From contig JAGBGX010000020.1 in NCBI GenBank assembly GCA_017935745.1, positions 38,890-102,889 on the forward strand: a DNA stretch of 64,000 nucleotides. Direction: 5' to 3'. A program made the position numbers and the translations under genes. The DNA is from Treponema sp. GTDB taxonomy: Bacteria; Spirochaetota; Spirochaetia; Treponematales; Treponemataceae. Below the pieces are notes generated by a model. That model was given only the letters and a program-made list of their open reading frames with translations. It was not told the origin of the DNA and made no database searches. Positions 27,484 to 35,700 of the stretch are shown one piece after another (position 1 is the stretch's first letter; the number at the start of each line of letters is the position of its first letter).

Positions 27484-28539
27484 ATGATTACCTACTGGCA
27501 GCAGGAAAATGGAAAACTGGTAAGCAGGAGCAGGGACGGACTTGATCCTGAGGTAAACACATGGATAGACGCCCGGTCTGTCACCCGTGACGATATCCGC
27601 GAGCTTGAAGAGACTTACGGAATCGATCAGGAAAATATGCTTGACTTCCTTGATCCTGACGAGCTTTCCCGGATTGAGCGGAACGAAGACACAGGCTACA
27701 CGGTCGTTATTCTCAAGCTTCCTGTCTTTTCACCCGGAGACGATGTAAGCTATTTTACCGCGCCTCTGGGCATCGTGACATTCGGAAATGTCTTTATAAC
27801 AATCTGCTGGACTGACTGCGAAGTCTTAAAGGATTTTGCCGCAAACAGAATCAAGGAGCTTTCCCTGAATGACTTTCCGGCGTTTACAATCAGGTTTATG
27901 GCGCGGGCGGACATTATGTTCCTGCGCTATCTCAAGGAGCTGAACAGGAGAGCGACAACGATTCAGAATGAAATGCTGCGCTCAGTTCACAACCATGAGC
28001 TTGTGCAGCTTCTGAATATCCAGAAGTCGCTTGTGTATTTTACGACATCGCTTAAGAGCAACCAGATGCTTTTGGAAAAGCTGCGCAAGACGCGGATTCT
28101 GAAGCTGGACGAAGAGGATCAGGACTGGATAGACGATGTTGAGATTGACAACAGGCAGGCTCTTGAGATGGCGGACACATACACGAACATCATGGCGGGA
28201 ATGAACGACATTTTTGCTTCCGTCCTGTCGAACAACCTCAATATCATTATGAAGACGATGACAGCATGGAACCTTGTGCTTATGCTTCCGACGCTCGTTA
28301 CAAGCTACTTCGGCATAAATGTTCCTCTGCCGTGGGCTGAATCAAAATGGGTGGGAGCTGTTGCCATTGCAGGCCTTTGTGTGTTTACTGTTATAGCAGG
28401 CTATGCCTTCTTTATGAAGCGGCGGCTTGTTCCTTCAGCGGAACCGAGAAAGCGCGTTTCATTTAAGGCACGGCGGGCTGAACGAAAGCAGGTTCGGTAT
28501 ATCAAGAAGCAGGAAAGAAGCTTGGAGAAAAGGACATGA
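27484..28539 (+). CDS. CorA-family divalent cation transporter (GIN variant)
   Basis: 351 aa from ATG 27484 (GGAG 7 nt upstream; ATG 27478 is too close to it). Large N-terminal cytoplasmic domain (1-285), then two C-terminal TMs (about 289-307 and 317-338) and a very basic tail (KRVSFKARRAERKQ). The pore motif, usually YGMN, reads YFGINVPLP here, so Met of GMN is Ile. CorA channels take up Mg2+ (also Co2+, Ni2+); GIN-type variants occur in related transporters, so ion choice is uncertain. The stop overlaps the next start by 4 nt. Confidence 0.88.
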   Translation: MITYWQQENGKLVSRSRDGLDPEVNTWIDARSVTRDDIRELEETYGIDQENMLDFLDPDELSRIERNEDTGYTVVILKLPVFSPGDDVSYFTAPLGIVTFGNVFITICWTDCEVLKDFAANRIKELSLNDFPAFTIRFMARADIMFLRYLKELNRRATTIQNEMLRSVHNHELVQLLNIQKSLVYFTTSLKSNQMLLEKLRKTRILKLDEEDQDWIDDVEIDNRQALEMADTYTNIMAGMNDIFASVLSNNLNIIMKTMTAWNLVLMLPTLVTSYFGINVPLPWAESKWVGAVAIAGLCVFTVIAGYAFFMKRRLVPSAEPRKRVSFKARRAERKQVRYIKKQERSLEKRT

Positions 28540-29507
28540 AGGCTGTGAACTGGTTTGCTGCTGCCGTTTTGCTTGTGTCTGCTGTTTTTGCGCAGGAACA
28601 GGCGGGCAGCGGCTTTAAGGATGTTGATTTTGTTTCATTCGGAAGTTTTCAGCAGAAAACTGAATATGCAGTCGGCGAAGGCTCCCAGTCGGCTACAGCA
28701 CGGAGAACGGTGTTTCCGTTTAAAATGAACAGGTATGAGACAACATACCGCCTGTGGCATGAAGTCCGTGTCTGGGCGGAAGAAAACGGATACGTCTTTG
28801 CAAACCCGGGGCAGGAAGGCTCGTCCGGCAGCCGCGGAAAACGGCCGACGCAGATGGGCTGCTATGAGCCGGTCACGAATATCAGCTGGTATGACGCGGT
28901 TGTCTGGTGCAATGCGTTCAGCGAAATGGAAGGCAGGGAGCCGTGCTATTCATATAAAAATGAAATTCTGCGCGACTCGACCGTCACCGTTTCGTGCGAT
29001 CTGGCGGAATGCGACTGGGAAAAAAACGGCTACCGGCTTCCGACAGAAACTGAATGGGAGTATGCGGCGCGGAAAACGGCAGGAGCATTGCAGTCAGGTG
29101 CGCTGGCGAGCGGACAGGTGAACGGCTGCGGCGAGGATGACAGTTCTGTTCCGGCGGGAACAGTCGCATGGTTCTATGAAAATGCATCAGGAACAAGAAT
29201 TGTAGGAACGGCGGGAACTCCTTTTTTGTCAAGCGCGCCTCCAAGCCCGGGAAGCGGAAATCCGAACGGCTCCGGGCTGTTTGACATGAGCGGAAATGTC
29301 CTTGAATTCTGCTGGGACTGGGAAGCTCCGTATGAAGCCGGCAAAGCCGCAGAACGGTATGCAGGCCCGAAGTGCGGCAATGAGCGCGTCATGCGCGGCG
29401 GAAGCTGGAATGAGTACACGCTTTTCATTGCGGCCGGAGACCGTTACTCATTTGATCCGAATGAAGCCTACAATTACTTCGGATTCAGGCTCTGCACAGG
29501 CGAATGA
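28536..29507 (+). CDS. Secreted SUMF1/FGE-sulfatase-domain protein
   Basis: 323 aa. Signal peptide (about 1-19, cleavage near VFAQE). The rest is a formylglycine-generating-enzyme-like fold: KMNRYETTYRLWHEV, PVTNISWYDAVVWCNAFSEMEG, YRLPTETEWEYAAR, GLFDMSGNVLEFCWDW, RVMRGGSWNEY and NYFGFRLC. Such domains occur widely in treponemes, often without a sulfatase partner, and can have structural or binding roles. No sulfatase lies nearby. Coupled by 4-nt overlaps to corA before and the hypothetical gene after. Confidence 0.9.
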   Translation: MKAVNWFAAAVLLVSAVFAQEQAGSGFKDVDFVSFGSFQQKTEYAVGEGSQSATARRTVFPFKMNRYETTYRLWHEVRVWAEENGYVFANPGQEGSSGSRGKRPTQMGCYEPVTNISWYDAVVWCNAFSEMEGREPCYSYKNEILRDSTVTVSCDLAECDWEKNGYRLPTETEWEYAARKTAGALQSGALASGQVNGCGEDDSSVPAGTVAWFYENASGTRIVGTAGTPFLSSAPPSPGSGNPNGSGLFDMSGNVLEFCWDWEAPYEAGKAAERYAGPKCGNERVMRGGSWNEYTLFIAAGDRYSFDPNEAYNYFGFRLCTGE

Positions 29508-29953
29508 CATTCGGCAGGTACAGGGAGCTTCTGGCGGCCTCGCTGGAGCAGAACTACGGCATTGAAGCAGATGCATATTACCTCGGCAAGAAGTACGACA
29601 TTGTGGGATTTTCCAAGGACAGTGAAGGCAGGACTGCGGAAATATGCATCGTTTCGGTTGGAGCGGACGTGCAGTTTGTGCGGGACGAGCTAGATTCGCT
29701 TCCTGAAATCATGCTTTCGGGGCTGCGCAGCTTTTCCCGCGACAAGGAGTCGGTGTTCCTGCGGGTGTTTGTCATGGAGGATGTTCCGTTTGAGCTTATC
29801 AGGGAAGTGCGCGCCTATAAATTCACTAAGGCCGTAAAAGGGCAGTTCTGGGGATACGCTGAAAGCCAGATTGTCCTTGTGGATGTAAAGTCAGGGCAAG
29901 TCTACACAAATTTGGCCGCGGAGCACAAGCGGAACCTCTTTTGCTTTGCATAG
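29504..29953 (+). CDS. Hypothetical protein coupled to the SUMF1 gene
   Basis: 149 aa, cytoplasmic, no TM. MTFGRYRELLAASLEQNYGIEADAYYLGKKYDIVGFSKD is followed by alternating strands and helices and YAESQIVLVDVKSGQVYTN near the end. No family recognised; it looks like a small alpha/beta domain. ATGA overlap with the preceding gene makes it the third gene of the corA unit. Its stop is 17 nt from the convergent mannanase stop. Confidence 0.7.
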   Translation: MTFGRYRELLAASLEQNYGIEADAYYLGKKYDIVGFSKDSEGRTAEICIVSVGADVQFVRDELDSLPEIMLSGLRSFSRDKESVFLRVFVMEDVPFELIREVRAYKFTKAVKGQFWGYAESQIVLVDVKSGQVYTNLAAEHKRNLFCFA

Positions 29954-29970
29954 CGCATCAGCTGATGATG

Positions 29971-31089
29971 TTAAAAAGCCGGGAGCTTGTCAAGCGTGAT
30001 GACTTCCTGCGCTGTGTATATGGCTGTTCTGTGCCCGGCTGGATTTATTTCCTGATTGCTCCAGAAGTCTTCCTTTTCCGTGTCGTCATTTTCATCCCCT
30101 GCATCATTCCATGTCATAAAGTATGCCCAGTTTTTTTCGCCGTATGGCTTTTCTGGAATCGCTCCGTTTTCAGACAGGGCGACCGGCTTGCCTGTTTTCA
30201 TGCCGAGCAGCGTGCTGTAGTTTTTGTCAAGCTCAGACTTGTTGTAATTATCCCATGAAATAATGTCGCAGTACTCATCTCCGGGATACCATTGCGGATT
30301 CTGGGCATTCCAGACCCATATAAGGTTGTCAAGGTTCTGTTCCTTTGTGAAATAATCGTGCATATATGTATACAGCGCAATATACGGCTCCTTTCCGCTT
30401 GCTCCCCACCAGAACCATCCGCCGGAAGCTTCGTGAAGCGGCCTCCACAGGACTGGAGCGCCTGCATCCTTGAGCTTTTTCAGTTCCGCGGCAATTGTGC
30501 TGAGATCATTCTGAATTGCCTTGAATTCAGCTGATGTCGTGTCGAGCGAATTGTCTTTATATGGAATTCTGAATGATGTTTTTTCAGTGTAAAATTCCCC
30601 GTCCGCAGAGCCGGGCGCTCTCCAGTGCCAGCAGAATGCTATGATTCCGTTTTTTCTTTCACTGGAGCTTTCACTGGGCACGTATGTTCCGTTCCACCAT
30701 TTTATGGCGTCTTCAGTCTGTCTTGTGTTGTTGTAGCTTGCGCCGGTGTAATTCATAAAGTCAAATCCGTAGAGCGCAGGGTAGCGGCCTGTGTCGCTGA
30801 ACACTTCCTGCGCCATGTCTATTTCCGGTTTCCATGTCAAGTCCATTTGCCCGGCAATTGTTTTTCCGTCTTGAAAGACTCGGCTGATATATTTCAGGAC
30901 GGCCTCTGCATTCTGTGAAAGCGCGCGTGATGATGTTCCGCTGTTCTGCTCATTTCCAGCTGTTCCGCCGGGGAAGTTTTCAGCTGGCGTGCTGTCCGGG
31001 ACTGAAGATGAGCCTGAGCCATCGGTGCATCCGAAAATCAGAGCTGAAAAAAGAAAGGCTGCGGCTGTTCTTATGATTGAATGATTCAT
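29971..31089 (-). CDS. GH26 beta-mannanase lipoprotein
   Basis: 372 aa from ATG 31089 (GGGA 5 nt upstream). Lipobox LIFGC at Cys21, a Ser/Gly-rich linker (22-55), then a GH26 catalytic domain: KTIAGQMDLTWKPEID, YGFDFMNYTG, FCWHWRAPG, acid/base Glu220 in WRPLHEASGGWFWWG, and nucleophile Glu307 in PVALSENGAIP. It should hydrolyse internal beta-1,4-mannosidic bonds of mannan at the cell envelope and feed the GH130 enzymes of 779-3038. It lies downstream of the poly-G lipoprotein gene, with a hairpin (31160-31193) between them that may limit readthrough. Confidence 0.93.
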   Translation of the reverse strand: MNHSIIRTAAAFLFSALIFGCTDGSGSSSVPDSTPAENFPGGTAGNEQNSGTSSRALSQNAEAVLKYISRVFQDGKTIAGQMDLTWKPEIDMAQEVFSDTGRYPALYGFDFMNYTGASYNNTRQTEDAIKWWNGTYVPSESSSERKNGIIAFCWHWRAPGSADGEFYTEKTSFRIPYKDNSLDTTSAEFKAIQNDLSTIAAELKKLKDAGAPVLWRPLHEASGGWFWWGASGKEPYIALYTYMHDYFTKEQNLDNLIWVWNAQNPQWYPGDEYCDIISWDNYNKSELDKNYSTLLGMKTGKPVALSENGAIPEKPYGEKNWAYFMTWNDAGDENDDTEKEDFWSNQEINPAGHRTAIYTAQEVITLDKLPAF

Positions 31090-31159
31090 TTTTTCCCTTT
31101 TAAAAAGCAGATCGAAGCAGCGGTTGAAATTCCGCCCGTCCCGCAGATATAATGAAAAT

Positions 31160-31193
31160 GAGGGATGGCAAAATCTTTCATTTGCCACCCCTC
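31160..31193 (-). terminator. Hairpin between lipoprotein and mannanase genes
   Basis: GAGGGATGGCAAA (31160-31172) pairs with TTTGCCACCCCTC (31181-31193), 13 bp with one mismatch. On the minus strand it is followed by ATTTTC. It lies in the 174-nt gap and may be a partial terminator or an mRNA-stabilising hairpin setting the ratio of the two products. Confidence 0.55.
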
Positions 31194-31263
31194 TTAAACA
31201 GTCTGCTGAACAGCGGTAAGGAGGCTGGCTGTTCAGGCAAGGAAAGAATTCGGGGAACTGCGG

Positions 31264-31960
31264 TTATTTTTCAATTACACCTGTGCAATCATAATATTCA
31301 TTGTCTACTTCCCAAGAATCCCATGGTATGTCAATTTCCTGATCATTTTGGTCGATCACTTTGAGATTTTTAAGTGTAATAGTTGCATCTGTGGGTACAT
31401 CCCCCTCTCCAAAATAAGCAGCTTCAAAACCTATTGCCTTAAAAGGTCCATTTGCAGTGGCAACGTTATCTATATTGTTATCCTTGCTAAATAGAGCATC
31501 TCCTGTATTATCCTTGTTCACAGTAAATTTAGTGCCGGATGCAGGAAAATCGTATGTTGTTACAGTTACAGAACTTTCTTTCTTTGTCTTTGGCCAAGAG
31601 CCGTCTTTATTATTTGGCTTGACATAATTGTTCCAAGCTACTGGCTTTATGAAAAAATTTAAGTCAATTCCATCTGTGTCCGAGGTAAATTCAGCAGAAA
31701 TGCGTTTTATTGTTTTATCTGATTCCATGTTATTGTGAATTTCACCTTTAAATTTGTCATTCTTGCGTGTGAATTTCACTGTAAGGCTTTTTGCTTCGGT
31801 TGGTTTTTCAGTGTTATCGGGCTGTGTTACATTCGTGTCAGGCTGATTGACAACTGGAGGGTCATCATCATCGTCACTGCTGTCACTGCATGCGGTAAAT
31901 ACCCCCCCCCGCCGCCATGAGAATGAGCACTGGAATCAGGATTTTGATTGATTTTTTCAT
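31264..31960 (-). pseudogene. Lipoprotein at the mannanase locus, out of frame at a 9-G tract (possibly phase-variable)
   Basis: ATG 31960 has AGGAG 6 nt upstream and gives MKKSIKILIPVLILMAAGG, a lipoprotein signal. With nine G at 31902-31910 the frame runs into TGA a few codons later. With eight G it would continue GVFTACSDSSDDDD, a perfect lipobox, an acidic linker, and the long open frame (KFTRKNDKFKGEI to the stop at 31264), about 231 aa in total. The mature part looks beta-rich and could be a carbohydrate-binding domain, but none was recognised. The gene is visibly more A+T-rich than its neighbours. It has its own promoter and operator at 32222-32277. Confidence 0.82.
31902..31910 (-). 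repeat. Poly-G tract (9 G on the minus strand) in the lipoprotein signal sequence
   Basis: Nine consecutive G, directly before the lipobox codons. Eight (or eleven) would restore the frame. G tracts of this length vary by slippage in treponemes and control expression of surface genes in T. pallidum. Confidence 0.85.
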
Positions 31961-32221
31961 ACTATACTCCTGTAAAAAGTAATTGAGGAAATATGCAATT
32001 TCCGATAAGGCTGTGATGTATAATCCTGCGCACAGCTTGGCCGGTGACGCGGATTTCTTCTTTTTTCCCGGCGGAATTGAGGCACGCTTTTGTTGCGGCT
32101 GCCTTTTGCTTCCGTCCGGCTGCGGCTTTACCGCCCGGCAGATGAAAACAGATGTTCATGCATGGAATTCTGCCGAATTATTTTTTGTCTGCACCTCCTG
32201 TTATGTGATGATAGAGAATAA

Positions 32222-32235
32222 AGAAAACGATTTCT
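32222..32235. promoter_or_regulatory. Operator-like palindrome, mannan regulon site 2
   Basis: AGAAAACGATTTCT, identical to the site at 721-734 (15 nt identical including the next T). On the minus strand it begins 13 nt after the GATAAT -10 box, the same geometry as site 1. Confidence 0.75.
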
Positions 32236-32248
32236 TATTTATGATTTT

Positions 32249-32277
32249 ATTATCATGCCGACTTTCCATTCTGTCAA
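32249..32277 (-). promoter_or_regulatory. Promoter of the lipoprotein/mannanase locus
   Basis: Minus strand TTGACA (32272-32277), 17-nt spacer, GATAAT (32249-32254). Confidence 0.75.
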
Positions 32278-32503
32278 GAAAAATTTTCACTTTTTTTTTA
32301 TTTTTCTTTGATTCAGGCTAAGCAGCATGATTTTTTGCAAAATAAAGGCTTTTTTTGCTGTTCAGACTGAAAAATCAGGCTTTTTACTGTGCTGAAAGGG
32401 CAGAATGGGCCTGTTTTTCAGCATCAGTATGAAAAAAAAACGGAAGGAAAGCAGTTGTTTTGTTCCCTTGAGCCGGAGCTCAATAAGCGCATTTTTGAAT
32501 CAG

Positions 32504-32519
32504 AAGAAATCGATTTCTT
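32504..32519. promoter_or_regulatory. Perfect 16-bp operator palindrome, mannan regulon site 3
   Basis: AAGAAATCGATTTCTT is a perfect palindrome and an idealised version of sites 1 and 2. It lies about 283 bp (centre to centre) from site 2 and 112 nt upstream of the gltB -35, next to no clear promoter, so it may be an auxiliary operator for DNA looping. Confidence 0.65.
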
Positions 32520-32630
32520 TGCTTTGTGTAATGGCAAACGGATTCCGCACCCGAACCGGGCATGAAGCGTTCCGCATGAATCGGCAAGACAAGCCTTTTT
32601 CTTTTTTTTCGCATTTTCGTTGCGCGCCTA

Positions 32631-32659
32631 TTGCGTTTTTCTTCATTTCTTTATATACT
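32631..32659 (+). promoter_or_regulatory. gltB promoter
   Basis: TTGCGT (32631-32636), 17-nt spacer, TATACT (32654-32659). Leader about 85 nt to the ATG at 32751. Confidence 0.65.
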
Positions 32660-32750
32660 AAAACGGCGAAACAAAGGTGTTTTGCAAAGATCAGGCGCAT
32701 TGTCTGTTTTTTGCAAAGCATCTTTTTTTTGTTTAAATCAAGGAGTTGCC

Positions 32751-35700
32751 ATGGATAAGGGAAACAAGACGTTGTACGATCCGTCATTTGAGCATGATGC
32801 CTGCGGTATCGGGGCGGTGGTGAATATTGACGGGACTGCGAGCCGGAAGATTGTGGAGAATGCGCTTTCGATTGTTGAGAAGCTGGAGCACCGGGCGGGA
32901 AAAGATGCCGCGGGAGAGACGGGAGACGGCGTCGGCATTCTTGTTCAGATTTCGCATCAGTTCTTTAAAAAAGCGGCTTCTGAAATCGGCATAACGCTCG
33001 GAGATGCGCGTGATTACGGCGTGGGAATGTTTTTCTTTCCGGAGGACAAATATATCCGCCTGCGGGCGATGAAAATGCTTGAGGTTCTTTCGCAGAAGGA
33101 AGGAATGAAATTTCTTGGCTGGCGGACGGTTCCGGTGAATCCCGATGTTCTGGGAAAGCGCGCGCGGGACTGTATGCCGTGCATCATGCAGTGCTTTATC
33201 GAGCGTCCGGCGCACGTGGAGAAGGGGCTTTCGTTCGACCGGAAGCTGTATGTGCTGCGCCGCCAGTTCGAGCATTCGCACCTGAATACGTATGTCGCCT
33301 CGCTTTCCTCGCGGACGATTGTCTACAAGGGAATGTTCCTTGTAAAGCAGCTGCGCACGTTTTACACGGACTTGCAGTCGCCGGATTATGTCTCGTCGCT
33401 TGCGCTTGTGCATTCGCGGTTCAGCACGAACACCCAGCCGAGCTGGCAGCGCGCCCATCCGAACCGCTTTATTGCTCATAACGGCGAAATCAACACAATC
33501 CGCGGGAACGCCGACAGAATGCTTGCGCGCGAGGAGACGCTGCATTCTCCGGTGTTCAGCGCGGAGGAAGTGCATGAGATTCTTCCCGCCATAGATGCGT
33601 CCGGCTCAGATTCCGCGATGCTTGACAATACGCTCGAATTTCTTGTGATGAACGGAATGCCGCTTCCGCTTGCGGTCATGATCTGCATTCCCGAGCCGTG
33701 GAAAAACGACAGCGCGATGCCAAAGGCGAAACGTGACTTCTACCATTACTGGGCGACAATGATGGAGCCGTGGGACGGACCGGCTGCGATTCTGTTCAGC
33801 GACGGCGATGTTGTCGGAGCGACGCTTGACAGAAACGGGCTTCGTCCGAGCCGCTATTACATCACAAAGGACAATATGCTCATTCTTGCGTCCGAGGTCG
33901 GCGTGCTTGACATTCCTGAGGAAACGGTTGTGCAGAAGTCGCGGCTTCAGCCCGGCAGAATCCTGCTTGTAGACACGGTGCAGAAGCGTCTTATTTCGGA
34001 CGAGGAAGTCAAGAGCCGGTATGCGTCGCTGTATCCGTACGGCGAATGGCTCAGCCTGAATCTTATGCAGCTCAAGGACGTGAAGATTCCGAACAAAAAG
34101 ATTCCGGTGTATACGCAGGAAGAGCGCGATATCATGTACCGCGCGTTCGGCTGGAACTACGAGGACGTGAACGAAATGATTCTGCCGATGGCGCAGAACG
34201 GAACGGAGCCGACCGGCTCGATGGGAATCGACACGCCGCTTGCCGTCATGTCAAGCCAGCATCCGCCGCTTTTCAATTACTTCAAGCAGCTGTTTGCGCA
34301 GGTGACGAATCCGCCGATTGATTCTCTGCGCGAGAAGATTGTCACCGATACGACTGTGTATCTGGGAACGGACGGAAATATGCTGGAGCCGGAAAGCACA
34401 AGCTGCACCGTTCTTGAAATCAACAATCCTATTCTGACCGGGGTCGATATGATGAAGCTCAAGAGCCTTGACCGGCCGGGGCTGAAGTCGGCAGTCGTCT
34501 CGCTCCTGTACTATAAAAATACGCCGCTCAAGGACGCGCTTGACAGCCTCTTTGTGGCGATTGATCATGAATATCACAGCGGATGCAACATTCTTATTTT
34601 AAGCGACCGCGGCGTTGACGAGAACCATGTCGCCATTCCGAGCCTGCTTGCCGTCAGTGCCGCCGAGCAGCATTTGATTCGGACAAAAAAGCGCACTGCG
34701 ATTTCCATTGTCCTTGAGTCGGGCGAAGTACGGAACGTCCATCAGGCGGCGATGATTCTGGGCTACGGAGCGCGCGCGGTGAATCCGTATCTTGCGCACG
34801 AGTGCATTGCCGAGCTGATTGACCAGAAGCTTCTTGACAAGGACTACCACACGGCAATCGATGACTACAACAAGGGAATTATCGGCGGCATTGTGAAGAT
34901 TGCCGCAAAGATGGGAATTTCCACCGTCCAGTCGTATCAGTCCGCGCAGATTTTTGAGGCGGTCGGAATCAGTAAAGAAGTCATCGACCAGTATTTTACA
35001 AACACCGTCAGCCGCGTGGGCGGAATCGGCCTTGCTGAAATTGACGAGGATGTGAATTTCCATCACGGAAAGGCGTTTGATCCGCTGGGGCTTGCCGTTG
35101 ACACGCACCTTGATTCTGTCGGAAACCACAAGATGCGCCGCGGTCCTACGTGCGAGGATCATCTGTATTCCCCGGAGACAATCATCGCGCTTCAGGAATC
35201 GACGCGGAACGGCGACTACAGCCGCTTCAAGGAATATACCGCGCTTGTTGACGACAACGCGCATCCGCATACACTGCGCGCGATGCTCCGGTTCGACTTT
35301 GACGGCGCAGAGGAGATTCCGCTTGATGAAGTGGAAAGCGTCGGCGAGATTGTGAAGCGGTTTAAAACCGGCGCGATGAGCTACGGCTCAATCAGCCAGG
35401 AAGCGCACGAGTGCATGGCGCGTGCGATGAACCGTCTGCACGGAAAGTCGAATTCCGGCGAGGGCGGAGAGCGTCCTGAGCGTCTCGGAACGGACAGGAA
35501 TTCTGCAATAAAGCAGGTTGCGTCAGGACGGTTCGGCGTGACGGAGGAATATCTTCTGAGCGCGCAGGAAATCCAGATAAAGATGGCGCAGGGAGCAAAG
35601 CCGGGCGAGGGCGGACATCTTCCGGGTAAAAAGGTATACCCGTGGATTGCGCAGACGCGCTACGCGACTCCGGGCGTCTCGCTCATTTCTCCGCCGCCAC

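Larger units (their letters stand above)
31961..32750. other. Long divergent region between lipoprotein and gltB
   Basis: 790 nt with no gene I can support. It holds two operators (32222-32235, 32504-32519), the minus-strand lipoprotein promoter (32249-32277) and the gltB promoter (32631-32659). The lipoprotein transcript would have a leader of about 280 nt that contains a G+C-rich hairpin region and, near 32190-32197, an unused AGGAGGTG with no start codon at a proper distance. A 65-codon minus-strand frame (32159-31962) ends 1 nt before the lipoprotein ATG but has no ribosome binding site. Confidence 0.6.

Noticed and set aside
31962..32159. 65-codon minus-strand frame ending 1 nt before the lipoprotein ATG
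   Set aside because: Possible leader peptide, but no ribosome binding site and no family; kept only as a note in the leader description.
31983..32321. 112-codon plus-strand frame in the lipoprotein-gltB region
   Set aside because: Overlaps the operator and promoter, Phe/Cys-rich, no ribosome binding site.
32784..33575. 263-codon minus-strand frame inside the gltB 5' region
   Set aside because: Antisense shadow of gltB, no ribosome binding site, His/Arg/Leu-rich composition typical of antisense frames.
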